64,000 bases of DNA. It comes from Symsagittifera roscoffensis. Taxonomy: Eukaryota > Xenacoelomorpha > Acoela > Convolutidae. The stretch lies in NCBI RefSeq assembly GCF_963678635.1, contig NC_087066.1:64362282-64426281 (forward strand). Reading direction: 5' to 3'. A program made the translations under genes and the position numbers. Of the stretch, positions 31,140 through 43,627 are shown one piece after another (position 1 is the stretch's first letter; every line of letters starts with the position of its first letter). Below the pieces are notes generated by a model. It did no database searches, was not told the origin of the DNA, and worked only from the letters and a program-made list of their open reading frames with translations.

Positions 31140-32500
31140 CGAAAGTCTTTCCGGTCCGCTTGGAGTTAACGAATATAACTGGGACGACTAAGTTCATGGG
31201 TTCGAATCTGACCAGGACCTGTTTTTTTAAACGGGAAATTTTCTTTTCAAATGAAATTGTCGGACTATGTTGTGTCTGCTTGTTTTTGTCGGCTTAGTTG
31301 CCGTATCTTCGCAACGTTTTCTTTTGCTGAGCGCATTTATTAACATTGTTTTTTAGTGTTTGACAAACGCGTGCATATTTGTAATTTTACATACCTTGAC
31401 TTTGTTTTTCCTTTTGTGTTTTTTTGTTTCGCTTAAAAATATTATTCGGTCTAATTTATTTCGGTCCATTTTTTATCGGCTTTTTGACCTATTTTGGGTC
31501 GCTTAAAACACACAATTTTGGAGTTCCCCTCCGCACTTTTTGATTGTTTATTTTTTTTGTTTGGTATTATGAAAAAAATGTTGGGATCGGGTTTTTTTGA
31601 GACGCTTTGGAAAAATTTTTCCACCTTTTCAAAAAATTTATTTTCTTTCTTCTGAAAAACCGCTATCGATTTTCATAAGAGAGGTTTCAATGGGACGTCC
31701 GACAACTACCCCGTGTGCCTGCGTAATTCCCTAATTTTTTTTTTAAATTTGCCCCACTTTCTACAGCCTTCGAAAATGTGTGTGGGGAGAATTTTTGACC
31801 CGTTTTTTTTGTTTTTTACTTTTTCTCGAAAACTGCATTCTCAAATCTGAGATTTTGATTGCAATGGAGAGAACCGATTTTAAGAATTTCCCCTGCCTAA
31901 GCAGTTACGCCCAAATAATTTTACACAAAAATTTATGACCCTCGGAAAAGTCAAAATTTTCGATTTTTTGACCGTTATTTGAAACTTTGACTTTTCTCAA
32001 AAACTACCCTCTCAAATCTGAGATTTTGGGCTCACTGGGTGGAACGGTTCACGGAATGTCTTGCCCAAATTTTAAAGTTATGGCCCACGGAATAGTCAAA
32101 CTTTCGAAGTTTTGACGGTTTTTTCAAACTTTTCTCAAAAACTACCCTCCCTAATCTGAGCTATTGGTTTCAACGTGTAGAACAAGTTGTCTGAAGCTCC
32201 TCTTTGTAGCAATTTTTGCGCGTCCCTTAATGCGCAAAAAAAGTTTACGTGTGTTTGTTTTTGTTTCGAGTAAAAGGGGAACGTAAAAGTTTTTATTTAG
32301 TTTTGAATTTAAAAGAATTCGGCTTGAAGACTTTCTGCTCAGGTATATGCGACATTTTCGTCGCTTGGTTAATTATGTTCTGATGTTGACTTTGCATTCT
32401 ATTCTTTGAGCATGTTCTTTCACAACTATCTTCATTCATTATGATAGTCTGGCTGTAGCGCAAGTAGTGCTTAGCTCAGCATTGCCATGAGTAAATATTT
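31140..32500 (+). repeat. tRNA-headed intronic repeat, copy 5 (longest)
   Basis: The tRNA-like unit at 31153-31219 (67 nt) has GGTCC at its 5' end, GGACC at its 3' end and a good B box GGTTCGAATC. It is followed by TGTCTGCTTGTTTTTGTCGG, GTTGCCGTATCTTCG and TTTTTGACCTATTTTGGGTCG blocks. The end block CTGTAGCGCAAGTAGTGC lies near 32460. It carries an internal satellite-like insertion at 31800-32190. Confidence 0.6.
31815..32190 (+). repeat. Three degenerate ~140-bp tandem units
   Basis: CTTTTCTCAAAAACTACCC plus TCAAATCTGAGATTTTG recurs at about 31815, 31985 and 32107. Each is followed by a GGAAaAGTCAAA...TTTTGACCGTT tail. No coding capacity. Confidence 0.65.
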
Positions 32501-33099
32501 TCCACCTGTTGGATGTTTTCTTTCTTTTGTAAATTGGTGCCCTCTAGGAGTAGTTATAGAAATGGAATTTCTAAACCTCCATCTTTTTGCAAGCTTGCGA
32601 TCACTATTCGTCTACTGGGATGCAAGTTATTCTAATTACGCTTGCAATGTATGACGTTTTTTTTGTTCTGGCCAAACTGGATGAAAACGTGTTCCTTTGA
32701 TCATATTTTAAAGCCGGTTATTTTCAGTTATTTTTCTTCTTGATTTCGTTAATGTAATCGTTTTCCGCAATCTCTCTTTTAATTCTTGTATATGAGTTTG
32801 TTACAAGCAGTTGAAATAACCATTGTTGTGGGACTAAATGCATAAAAATAATCGTAATAAATTCCTTGCAATATAGATTATATTCACTGTAGAAATCGTT
32901 TACAACCAAATGAAATGTAATCGCGAGAGTGCCGTGGAATTTTGCTGCCCGTTTTCGGGCGCCTCTAATCCTTTTTTGACCTTGATTTGTTTTTAATGTT
33001 CTTAATTAATCAGAAAATGATTTGAAAAACAGGTTGTCAAAAATACATCATTTAAGATGTGTAATTGATATTCAGTGCAGCCGTGAATCCATGTTACGA

Positions 33100-34300
33100 A
33101 ATCTGGTTAGTTTTTTGAAACAAAAAAGAAAAATTTTCTAATTTTTACAATCATTGAATGGTTTGGTTACCCTTTGTATGCACATTTTTTTCATTTAAAG
33201 CCTCATGAAGTATGGTTTGTATGCCCTGTTTCCTCTGGACCCTACCAAGCAGCTTCAAAATTCCACTGAAATCTAACACTTTTACGAATTGGTTGTTGAG
33301 TTTTTCTCTTATATCTTCGGTGCTCTCATATTTTCCCTTGAAGCAAATAATTTCGAAAAGATGTCTGGTTTTAATTTTACCTGTTTCTACTTTAGTTTTG
33401 TCTATTGAAGCATTAGCTGAAACTATGTACTGTAAATTGGGTTTTACAAGCGTTTGTGCTCGTAGCGCTTGATTTTCACTTAGTTTTCTTAACTGTAATG
33501 CATGCCTCAAAACCTCAACATGTTATTTTTAGTTTTTTAGTAATATGATCTATGCAGAAAACTTAGAATCAATTTGAACACCTAACTAACAGAACGATAG
33601 TTTATCTCAGATCGATCGCTTATTGCTTCATTTTTATGTCAGATTTTTGGTTGCTCTATTTAGACAGTATCATTATTTCTGTTCAAATTTCATTTAAAGG
33701 CAGCTTGTTTTATTTTTGTCATACAACATGCTGTTTTGTCCAAATCTTTACGGTATATGTATCTAAAGTCAGTTTGCTTTCACTTTTTCTTCCTGTTTAA
33801 TATCATTTATAGAACTGATGAAGAGAACCGGGCCTATTATGCATACCTGTGCTACTCAATATTGCACATTTTTGAGATCGTTTTGTTTAATTGTCAACCT
33901 ATTCTTGTCGATTTTTGAAGTAGGATTTTAGAGGGTCCAAAATGGATCCCCGAAAGCCCTAAGTCGCATTTTTCGTGTGGTTAACTGTATAAGATTTCTT
34001 TAAGATCAATAAACGTGCAGTGCACTTTGTCATCGTGTTCTTAGAGTTCCAGTTTTGAGGCGCTTCTGCTAACATGGTTATTAAAGCATCACTTGTAATC
34101 TTTTTTGAACTGAATCCAAACTGGCAATATTGTAAAAATTGATACTTTGTGGGATTTTGATTCGATAAATTATAAATGACCCGCTCAAAAGTTTTTATTA
34201 TTTGAAGACAATTGGGTCTGTAATTTGATGGGTTAGCTTATTGCTTTTTTTTGAAGTGAGATTTGACTTCAGCTAATTTAAAACTCCGGAATTTGTGTAT
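33100..34300 (-). pseudogene. Second decayed non-LTR reverse transcriptase, antisense
   Basis: On the minus strand, DLKKSYTVNH (near 33990) is an intact-looking version of the D-x-KKAFDTVNH RT motif. VCIIGPVLFISSINDI (near 33830) matches the PQGS-LGP-LF-INDI motif. The frame breaks between them and no YADD is found. The 119-codon minus frame 33151-33510 lies downstream in the same orientation and may be the decayed RT thumb/C-terminal part. It is in CCDC47 intron 9, opposite to the gene. Confidence 0.65.
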
Positions 34301-35086
34301 TCAAATATTTTTGTAAAATTTTTGTCACAACTGGATGCAAAACTGAATCAATTTTGTTTCAAGCAAAAGTGATTCAGTCCATATGTAGCAAAATTAAACT
34401 TGGTTTTTAACAATTCGAATGTTTTCGATTTTGCAATTTCGTTACGTCTGTGAAATACATCGAGTTAACCTGCTTTCTGACTTGTAATTTTTTTGAAGTA
34501 TTAAATTAACTGGCCAATTTATCCCCAAAGTTTGCAAAGAAGTCGTTAAATTTTATCTGCGTATGTCTTTTTCTTCCAGTTCGGCGTTTTTTTTTTGGAC
34601 AATTAGATCAATATACAGATGGAAACATTCTCTTATGTGATTATTGGATTCCATTTGACTCTTGTTTTGTAAAAGTTTCCTATTTCTGATTTTGTTTGTA
34701 ATCTGCTATATATGGAAAACTACTTACTTTTGAACAAAACTTTAACATAAGTGGGTTGAAAAAGAAGGGATATCCCAGTGGGTTTTTTTTTTAATTGTCT
34801 GTTTGGTTATTGGCTATGTTTTATTGGCTATGTTTTATTGTTGCTTGCCAGTCATATCGATGACAATTTTTTTAAATTACCAGCATGTCTACTTTTTCTT
34901 TTGTCGGGTGTCCCCGCACTGGGACATGCCTTTAATAGCTCCACTGCGTGTTTTATTTACATCTCTGAACTACACAATGTCACTTAGCTCTTAATTTTGC
35001 GCGATTGGTTTAATTTGTTGATAATAAAATTGCATGTGAAATCAACTATTCTGCCTCTTTTAATCCGAGTATAAAAATTGTTCCAG

Positions 35087-35158
35087 GATTTGCAGGCGAA
35101 AAGAGACCGAAAGAGAAATCAGCCGAAAATGAAATCGATGATGGTTCGTATGAAGTGA
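35087..35158 (+). CDS. CCDC47: CCDC47 coding exon 10 (C-terminus and stop)
   Basis: The acceptor is TTCCAG at 35086. It encodes DLQAKRDRKRNQPKMKSMMVRMK and TGA at 35156-35158. The basic KQMKMKQIKVKAM-like tail is the family C-terminus, so the gene ends here. Intron 9 before it is 6.9 kb. Confidence 0.85.
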   Translation, partial: DLQAKRDRKRNQPKMKSMMVRMK

Positions 35159-36284
35159 ACAGAAGAACAAAGAAGTGAGCTTCGAGGTCTGATTGCTGAT
35201 ACATGGTATAACCCAACTCTCAAAGAAAAAAATCTTCGCAAATTTGTCTTACAATCGCCTCCCATGTCACATCAATTCATTTCGGAAAAGACATCTCCTC
35301 CCCGTCAAAACGTCGATATGTATCTAATATTTATTATTTACGATGCTACTTATAATCTATTGTATTTTCAATTTGTTCCATGTGCGTATGCTGACTTCCA
35401 ATGAAAGCTTCGAATGATTCTGGCTTGGTTAGATTGAGCCGAACTGATTTGATACTCGATTTTTCATGTAGCTACATCAACTTGGCTAGATCGAGAGATC
35501 AAAAGAATCCTTTCTTCAATTTGTGATGGGAATATGTTTTTTTGTTAAATTGGTTTATCTGAGGATATTTAAAAAAAAATTGTGGCAATGCCTTCAAAAT
35601 CTTTGATCTTTCATTGTAAGTTTGAAATGAAATCCTTAATGTCTTTGCTTGGTTAATTTCCTTAATTTTTTAAAAGTTCTTCTTTCCTATGAAGTACCTT
35701 ACAGACATGTTTATTTGAATATCCCCAAGTGAAAGTAAAAATTGTTCGATGTATATGATACTGTGGAAATAATGCCGTCATGTAAAGAGGCATCAGTATC
35801 GAGAAATTATCAAATTAAATTTCAGTACTAAATTTTTGACACAGAGAGAGACAGGTATTTGGTCATCTGTGGTTTTTCAGTTAAAGTCAAGAAGTATGTT
35901 CTTTTTTTGTTCGGAAAAACGTGTTCGTGCTTGTGAACTGATTACATTAAAAAGCTTTTCTTGCAATTTAGTGACCTATAATTTGACGTTGCTAGTTCGA
36001 AGTAGAAACTATAATCTGTTTTTCCTTTACTTGAGCTCAATGGGACCTTAATAATGAATGATTTAATGATTCATTTTTTAATGATTTTTGTTGTTCCGAC
36101 TATTGAAAATGGTGTGGAACTTTGTATTCGGGTGTGTTTTGGTTTTTTCTCTTTAGGAGTCAATGAACATTGTTCCGAAGTTTTTAAAAGTCGTTATGAT
36201 TTTTTCACGAGCAGTCTTAAAACCGCTTCAGGCTCAAATTTATTTTTTCGTAGTTTAATTTTTGATTTCTTTTAAAGGTCAGTT

Positions 36285-36345
36285 CATTTTCGAAATTAGA
36301 AGTCAAAGTCACGGAAAACGTGATTGACTTTTAATTTCGAAAATG
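36285..36345. repeat. Long imperfect hairpin
   Basis: CATTTTCGAAATTAGAAGTC...CACG pairs with CGTG...GACTTTTAATTTCGAAAATG across a GAAAA loop: about 27 paired positions with two or three mismatches or bulges. Confidence 0.8.
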
Positions 36346-38016
36346 GAATTTATTGTTCAGATTTGTCAGCGAAATGAAAATTTTTGCCTATAATCCAATT
36401 TTCTAACATTGGGGTAATTTTATCAAAGAAGGGTCAATAATAAATTGTTCTAAAAATTCAAAGATCTTTAAGGCCATCTTTTTTTAAAGATCGAAAGTTT
36501 TTTTTTATGATTGTTGTCGGTACATTCTGTGCTATTGCACAGCAAACGACTATTCTTGTTTCATTTCTGTTTAATTTGCTTGGTTAGAACATTTGATGCT
36601 GGCAAAGAACACTCCATGAGGGCAGGTTGTTGAGCTATCTGTTGAATGTGCTTACTCTCTTTGAGGCATAGTGTTAGACCAAGAGATTGCTGATGTTTTG
36701 ACGGGGATTAGTAATGGGTTCTTATTTTTCGGAGTTCCTGTTTTTGTTCTCTTTCCAAAGTTTTGCCGAGCTTTAAATTCGGATGCTTTTCCTCGCAAAA
36801 ATCAGATGTGGTAAATCGTTTTTGATATCAATGGCCGGGACAATTATGATCGAGCTGCCATTCAAAAAATTTCCAAAAACGTTCTCCCTATGCGAGAAGT
36901 TTCTGTGTTAGTCGGGTGGTTTTCGTTTAGCAATCAGATTAAGCATGAGTAAACAGACTTAAAAAAGTTTTTTTAAGCATTAACTAAGTTATTAAAAACC
37001 ACTTTCCTAAATTAAAAAGTCAGCATTTTTATTAAACAAAAATCTTTTTGCATTGTTATTTTTACGGTGGTCGAAACATTCCATGCTCTTTGCGTTGAAT
37101 CAGGCTGCCTTTGCGTGAACATATTTGATATTTAGAAGAGATCCTACAGCTGTCTAGGTTAAAGTCATTGTAAATGTGTACATGAAACCCTTTATCATGT
37201 ATACGATTAACAAAAAGTTTTATGTAGTGAGTTTGTTTTTATTTTGACACATGCAAGCTTGCAATCGTCGTTTTGAGATATAAAAAGAACAAGACTGCTC
37301 GTATCAGGGCGAAGCCCTGAATGTTCCGACTGCCTTTTAAGGTTTATGGAGCAGTAATAACATAAAAAAATTAAATGTAAGAAAAAAAATTGAAATTTTT
37401 TTTCTCTTAAATTTGAAATTTTTTTCAATGAAAATCATCGCCCCACACGCCATATAAAGTACAAAAGGATAGATTTCGCTCCTTGTAACAAATCAATTAT
37501 GGCAAATACGCTACTTTTAACCAATTTGGAACGATTTCTAAGACGGATTAACTCTCCGCTTACGCGTTAATAGCGCGAAATATATTGCGCGTTAATTGTC
37601 CCAAATTGGCCAAAATGGCAATCTTTAAACCCCCATAACTTTACGAAAAATGATCACAGGTGAAATATTGTTTCAAATTTAAGCTCAGGACAACAATAGC
37701 TTTTGAAGTATATAAAAAAGTTCCGTCTAAAATGGCTAGTTTAAAAGTCGAAATTTGTTCAAAAAGAAAAAAAGTTCAAAAAGAAAAATTAAACCCACCC
37801 CGAGCACAAATATTCCGTTACTTTCGTATCGAACGTCGGAACAACAAGAACGAACTATGTGTATTCAGTCTATGTGGATATTTTTCCTTCGAAAGTCAGA
37901 CATTATAATGCAAAGTTTCCGCGTAAATTAACCTATAGTCAAGCGGTATCCACTTCATAAAAGTGCATTCCTTGCTAGCCCTGCCTGATATCTATGCATT
38001 AAAGTAGATTATATCA

Positions 38017-38088
38017 AGAGACTGTGCAAAGTGGCTGTGATTAATGAGTTTTGATTGGAAAGCCCTTAGTTCGAATCATGTAGTCTCT
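38017..38088 (+). tRNA. tRNA-like relic (probably non-functional)
   Basis: It is 72 nt with a perfect 7-bp acceptor stem (AGAGACT/AGTCTCT) and a T-loop TTCGAAT at the right distance (38070-38076). The T-stem pairs poorly and no convincing anticodon stem is seen. It is more likely a tRNA pseudogene or tRNA-derived SINE head than an active tRNA. Confidence 0.3.
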
Positions 38089-39798
38089 GGTTTGTTTCTA
38101 GCTTGATTGATTTTGCACTTTTTCGCTTGTCCGTTTTTACTGCTCTTTTTACTGCTCTTAGTTTTTAAACCAATTTAGAATCAAGTTAAGGCGGTTGCAT
38201 TGCAACTACCTCATAATGTTCCGATCGAAAAAAAATTATGCATAAAAGTTATTACGAAACAGATATTTTAAGGCAGCACGAACGGATGAAATTAAATGTG
38301 AAAAAAAAACGCAAAATTTGGGACCTATTTTTTGGCTCGGGGATTTTTTGAAAATGAATCACGATTGAAAGGCTTATTTGAAAACCTTCACATACCTGAT
38401 TTTGTGGTTGATTATATACCTTAAGCCTAGCACTTTAAGCCTAACACGATTTTCATTTATTTGATTCGGAAATTGAGTCATGGTTGAAAGGGTTCTATAG
38501 GATACCTTCACATAATTGATTCTGTGTGAAAATAATCACCTCAGGGCTTAGTTCGCTCCCATTTGCTGGTAGTTGCGTGACCTTGAACAGCGAGTTTGCC
38601 TTCGTCTATATTTCACAGTGGCTGATTTTTGAACAGACTGATCTCTCTATTGAAATTTCGCTTCTGTTTTTATTCCATTAGAATTGTTTTTGATCACTCA
38701 AAAGTATGACTAGTCAATCAATTTAGCACATAATCTTAAAATGCTTCATTTCGTCTTTTTTGCTTGAATAGTATTAAAATATGCTCTTTCTTGGATTTTT
38801 TTGCAGGTTGAAATTTAACATACTTTGTTAAGTTTTTTTTCATATCAGTTAAGGAGGGAAATTATTCGTTACAAGGTACAACAAATCGTGAGTGGTATAT
38901 GTTGAGATGAGTCAACTGTTGAGTTAGTCCTCTATGCTGGATACTTTTAAGTACCATAATTTCGATTCGCTCAACAAGATTGGCTAAAACTCCATAATTT
39001 TAACTAGTACTATTAGCGCGCAATTATGGTACTACGCTCGGTTTAGAGTCATTGCTTTGTTATCCCTAATTTCGGGTATTTATGAATTAGAATTCAAAGT
39101 CCCAATTGGTCGCTGACTAATGATGGACTCTATTAAAGTTATAAATATTCCGGATCAGTAATCTCGTCAATTATTTCAAGTTTGGGGAACCAATTAGGAA
39201 GGTCACGCCGAGGTATTAGTAACCATTGTGTCACGGTCATTATGCCAATTGTTTATCGGAAATAGTTTTGTGGCTCTTTCAAATACTATTTCGATTATTG
39301 TCGAAAGTACTCAGAATAATTCATTTTGTTCTAAGTAAGTTTTCAGCGCTAACATATCTAATATCTGTATTTTAAAAAATCCGAAATTGTTAAGTTTTCA
39401 ATTATATTTTATATTTTTCAGAGATAAATGTGTTTATTAAATTTATTCTGACGGTCGCCAAACAAAATCTATTCTGGTCCATTCTCACTTGTGTTTGAGC
39501 CAAAATTAACCAACCCAGTTCTAGATTGAATTTAATATTTTGCTTTTTTTTTGCCTTGCGACCCCTTCTTGCTAAAACATTGCCAGCAAACCGTAATCTT
39601 TCATTGCTTATTTTCCATTTTATTTATTATTGTTTCTTGATCCACTGTTGTTACTTGACTTTTGTTCGCACTATTTAGAAATCCCTAAAATTACCATTTT
39701 TTCTCCTTTATACAATTCTTGTTAAAATCGGAAATCTTTGTTTCTATCTTTCGATTAAGTGAAATATCTCGAAGGTGCTTACGAGCTTACTATTTCAA

Positions 39799-39856
39799 AT
39801 GCCTCGTCAAAAAAGTGAAATTGCTGCAGAAGATACGAAGAAACTGTCATCCAGAA
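39799..39856 (+). CDS. CDC6: CDC6 coding exon 1
   Basis: ATG at 39799 starts MPRQKSEIAAEDTKKLSS; the donor A|GTAAGT is at 39857 (phase 1). Its first base plus the next exon gives an in-frame Ser. The short MP-x-x-(R/K)S start and Lys/Ser-rich sequence are typical of CDC6 N-termini. The upstream region has no other in-frame exon that I can support. Confidence 0.7.
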
Positions 39857-40246
39857 GTAAGTAAAACTTTTTGATTTATCTGATTTAAGATAAAATTTAA
39901 CTTTTTTGGGTAAGAAGAATTTTCGATTAATGCAGAGGTTTTTCGCCAGGAGTGTTTCTATTGAAATGATAATTTAACCAAATCAATCTTGACATGACAT
40001 GAATAATTATACAAACCTCTGCATAGTTTACTACGAAAAAAATTACCCGGAGTGTGTTAGAATTGCACCCCATCAAACTAAAAATTGTCTATGAATTAAT
40101 TTTTGTAGAATTTTATTTAGTAGTTTGTACGTTTTTTTTTTAGAAATAAACCCTCATTTTTAAGAAAGTTGTAAGTGTCTGGTCATCATTCAAACTTGAA
40201 ACAGAAAGTAATTTTTAAGTGTTTTACATGGTTTGTGTTCGTTTAG

Positions 40247-40933
40247 GCTCTGTAAAAAGGCGAAAACAAGTTGACAAAGAAAATGTAGAAAACACAGTGC
40301 CAGATGAAATGCTGACTATGGAGTACTTAGAATTGAGAGATACTCCAGTAAGAAGATCAAATAGACGCGGAGGACCGCTTTCTGCTGCTTCATTTTCAAC
40401 TTCAAAGTCAACCGACAAAAAATATAGAACTAAGTCAACATCAGTCGCTGAAGACATTACAAGCTCAAATGAAATCATACCACCTCGGACTCCAAGACAA
40501 GTGAAGAAAAAAGAGGCCAGAGAGGTTTCCGTCGATGAAAACAAGGAAAACACTTGGACAAAAATTGTTTTGCCCAAATCTGCAACAAAAAATGATAATA
40601 AAAAACCGATTTCAGAGAATTTGTCACTGAAAGAAAGTAAGACGCATGTATTTATTAATGAAAGCAAGAGTGAAGATGTTCGAAGTCCGTTGAGAAGCAA
40701 AAGAGGAGCTGTAAATATGCCAGTCATAATGCCTTTAACGCCTCCTGAAGAAAGTAGTGACCTAAAGGTAAATTGTCCAGTAATAAGTGAGGATTCAGGC
40801 TGGCAGAATGGATTGAGGATAAGCGTCCCGGTGACTCCAAGGAACCGCAAAGAACTCCGGAAGTCAGTGATGGAGTCCAATAGTTTAACATGTTCGGCTG
40901 TCGGAAGGAAACGAAGGATTCTTTTCCCTGGAT
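40247..40933 (+). CDS. CDC6: CDC6 coding exon 2 (regulatory N-terminus)
   Basis: The acceptor is TTTAG at 40246 and the donor is GAT|GTAAGT at 40934. It is a disordered, Ser/Lys-rich regulatory region. CDK sites of S/T-P-x-K/R type are visible: DTPVRR, RTPRQVKK, SPLRSKR and TPRNRK; PLTPPEE is a minimal site. Two KEN boxes (DKENVEN, NKENTW) mark it as a possible APC/C-Cdh1 substrate, as in vertebrate CDC6. KRRK and KRRILFP basic clusters may be nuclear localisation signals. The large antisense frame here is a shadow. Confidence 0.85.
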
Positions 40934-41209
40934 GTAAGTTAATTAAAGTTGAATAAGTAAGTTATTATAATTAAAGATTATTCTTGAGGTCTTGCAATAT
41001 TGCATGCTTGTAACAGTAATTAAAATGCAACTAAGAAAGTAAGAATGTCCAAGAGGACAAAAATTACATCAAATAAACAATAAATACCTAAACTTAGCCG
41101 AATACATTTTCTCATTATCAGACTTTTTTGTTTTCAACTCGCATGAAGCCTCAATTTGCGGCACGTATTCAAATTATTTTAATCTCATCTGATGAGTTTT
41201 CTGCTATAG

Positions 41210-41907
41210 ATGAATACTACCAAGAAATTAAAAGCGCATTCTGTCCTAAGCAGCAAACCCTCTATGACGATCACGTCAATGTCGACGGCAACATGCTTGC
41301 CTTCGGCGGACATAAAAACGACTCCTTCTCAGCCAAAGAAGTGATTCTAGGTCGGGAAGAAGAAATTGATCGTCTTCAATCACTCGTCAATGATGTTTTG
41401 GAAGGTAAAAGTGCCAGCTTGTATATTTCTGGGCCCCCTGGAACCGGCAAAAGTGCATGTGTTACAGCAGTCCTGCAAGAACTGGTAGCGAGGAGCGGTA
41501 AACACGTTGCGAATATCAGGATTGTTAATTGTGTACGCTGCAGAACCCAGCAAAGTATTCTCGAAGCACTGCAATGTAACTCGGAAGGGTTATTTTTGGA
41601 CACGAAGCTCAAAAGTAGTTCACAAAAAGGTCAACTACCTTTTATAGTAGTTTTGGACGAGGTCGACCAAGTCGAACCTCAGCACCATTCGTTCATTTAC
41701 AAAATGTTTGAGTGGGTCTATGAGTCACAACTGACAAAAAATGGCCATAAACGGAAATTTTTGTTGATTGCAATTGCAAATGCGCTGGATTTGACCGAGC
41801 GTGTTCTGCCACGCCTGGCTCTTTCGTCGGTAAAACCACAACTGATGCACTACAAGCCATACAATGGATCCCAGATTGCGAAAATCATTTTAGACAGAAT
41901 CAGTAAA
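41210..41907 (+). CDS. CDC6: CDC6 coding exon 3 (AAA+ ATPase core)
   Basis: The acceptor is CTATAG at 41209 and the donor is AAA|GTAAGT at 41908. It contains VILGREEEIDRL, Walker A GPPGTGKS, Walker B VVLDEVDQ, sensor-1 AIANALDLTERVLPRLA, and KPQLMHYKPYNGSQIAKIILDRI. This order and the NALDLTERVLPRL box identify CDC6 rather than ORC1. CDC6 loads the MCM2-7 helicase onto ORC-bound DNA in G1. All ATPase residues visible here are intact. Confidence 0.95.
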
Positions 41908-42319
41908 GTAAGTTGCTAGTTACATATATCCAGGTAATAGCCTCAGCTCATTAGTCTATATTGGTTTTGTGAAGACTGCATAAAAGGCTGTTTGCGGTTC
42001 ATTACTAACGTATACGTTCAAGAGCTGAATTGGTTCGTATTAAGTTGATACAGGCAATAGTAATTTTCTGAATGCGAGTTAACCTTTTGTCGCTCTATGA
42101 AAATAGAATGGTGGTCACAGTCATACGTTCGTAAATTTCGGATAGACCAATCAAAAGCAAACGAAGTTGAGAAAATCGGGTAAAACCTACGTCTTCGGGC
42201 AGAAATGAGAACCCTAGGCATAGAGCATGAAAAAAAAGTGTAGGCTGACGGAATTAATATAATACTACCATGTGTTATTATTCGAAGATAAATTTATTGC
42301 AATGACTCATAATCTGGAG

Positions 42320-42678
42320 CAGGCGCGGATCTAAGAATTTCTCGAGGTGCGGATTTCAAAAAAAAAATGAAATTTGCGTCGACCTTTTTTTAGGTCGACC
42401 AAATTGATTTTCTGAGCTCCCACAAATCACTAAAGACCCTTATTTTACAAAACTGTTTTCTTGGCGTTTTTATGCACTTTAACTACGGCGTGTTTATGCA
42501 CTTTTTGGAACTCCCCCCTCAAAATAAGTGTAGATTGGCGCCAAAGGCGCCTTTAGAAAATTTTTTAGGTCAGTCAGCCAAAAATTAATATCTCAAATAT
42601 TACAAAGGGGGACTCTTTGGGACGGCAGGGAGTCGAATCCCTGAGGGGAAGGGCGTCCGCCCCCCAAATCCGCTACTG
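42320..42678. mobile_element. hAT-type MITE
   Basis: A 359-bp non-autonomous element with inverted termini CAGGCGCGGATCTAAG... and ...CCAAATCCGCTACTG. It is flanked by a perfect 8-bp duplication ATCTGGAG (42312-42319 and 42679-42686). An 8-bp TSD with CAG-N2-GCGGAT termini is diagnostic of hAT-family MITEs. It lies in CDC6 intron 3 and has no coding capacity. Confidence 0.85.
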
Positions 42679-43093
42679 ATCTGGAGTTTGGTGGATCGAA
42701 TCCGGTAGTCTGTAAAGTGCGTTCAATTTCATAATTATTTAATTTGTCAAATTAGGATAACTCTATTTTCGTCCGACGCGTTTTTTTTTGTAGTCGACGA
42801 ATTAATCCGGCTTAGAAATGATTCCCAATTAAATTAAGGCGATCTAACTGATGCAAACTGCAGTGGATTAGTTTTTAAAACCACTGACCCTTGGCCGTTT
42901 TGTTGTTTCTGATTGCTTAGTACATCTTTAGTACAGACCGTTTCATTGCCTAGTACATGCCGTTTTATTGCTGAGTACAAAAGCTTCGGGCGGAAGTTTC
43001 TGTGTTTCTTATTCATCAGCTGACTATGCTTATCTTTAAAGTGCAGTATCTGTGCGAATTTTTGGGAACTTTTAAAATCAGTCTGTATTTTAG

Positions 43094-43289
43094 GTGGAGA
43101 GTGACAAAGCTCGTGGTTCTGGCGACATTGCTCATCAGCCTCTTCTGGAGAGAGGTGCGATAGAACTGTGTGCTCGGAAGGTGGCCTCTTCCACTGGGGA
43201 CGCGAGGAAGGCTCTGGAACTATGCAGACAGGCCATAGAAGTGGTCCAGAATGAGGCCATGAAACAGTACACTGCAATACAGGCTCTAG
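43094..43289 (+). CDS. CDC6: CDC6 coding exon 4 (AAA+ lid); last exon found
   Basis: The acceptor is TTTTAG at 43093. It encodes ERGAIELCARKVASSTGDARKALELCRQAIEVV, the sensor-2 lid (GDVRKAL in the family). The likely donor is CTAG|GTATGC at 43290 (phase 1). The C-terminal winged-helix exons do not appear in the remaining 20.7 kb, which is filled by Polinton-2. They may lie beyond the window, which would make this intron very long. If the donor is not used, the frame ends at 43504 and the gene would be truncated. Confidence 0.85.
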
Positions 43290-43560
43290 GTATGCCCCCT
43301 CGTACTCTTGAAACGACTCGTAAAAGGTGCTCAATCACAATTGTGATCACCATGAGCAACAACGCTATTGGTCTACTCAGTGGGTGGGTATTCACAAGTA
43401 CCAAAATGACAAATCAGTCCAGTAGTATAGAGCAACAAGAGGTCAAGTATATTTTCGGAGAGAGGTCAACCTGTCAAAGTCGCGTGACTATGTTACTCAA
43501 TTAGCCTAATCTTTTTTTTCTCGGGGGTCGTAATAAAGATCTTATCAGATTAATTTTTTC
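43290..43560 (+). other. CDC6 intron 4 start / Polinton-2 flank
   Basis: No recognised feature. No terminal inverted repeat or target duplication for Polinton-2 could be placed here. Confidence 0.3.
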
Positions 43561-43627
43561 ACCCGAGTTATATTTTGGGGGTATATGACCGGAATCTTTG
43601 GGGAAATTTTGTTCGATTGTTAATTAA

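Larger units (their letters stand above)
35159..39798. other. Intergenic region between CCDC47 and CDC6
   Basis: No gene recognised. It contains a long hairpin (36285-36345), GCGC/TTAA palindromes near 37560-37600 (TTAATAGCGCG and TTGCGCGTTAA) and a tRNA-like relic (38017-38088). Short frames at 35836-36275 and 37660-37908 are not supported by composition or homology. Confidence 0.5.

Noticed and set aside
33736-33918. 60-codon + frame
   Set aside because: Lies antisense to the decayed reverse transcriptase; shadow.
40224-40880. 218-codon antisense frame over CDC6 exon 2
   Set aside because: Shadow of the CDC6 coding exon on the opposite strand; no homology or start context.
42834-43334. 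166-codon minus frame over CDC6 exon 4
   Set aside because: Overlaps the well-supported + strand exon; no independent support.
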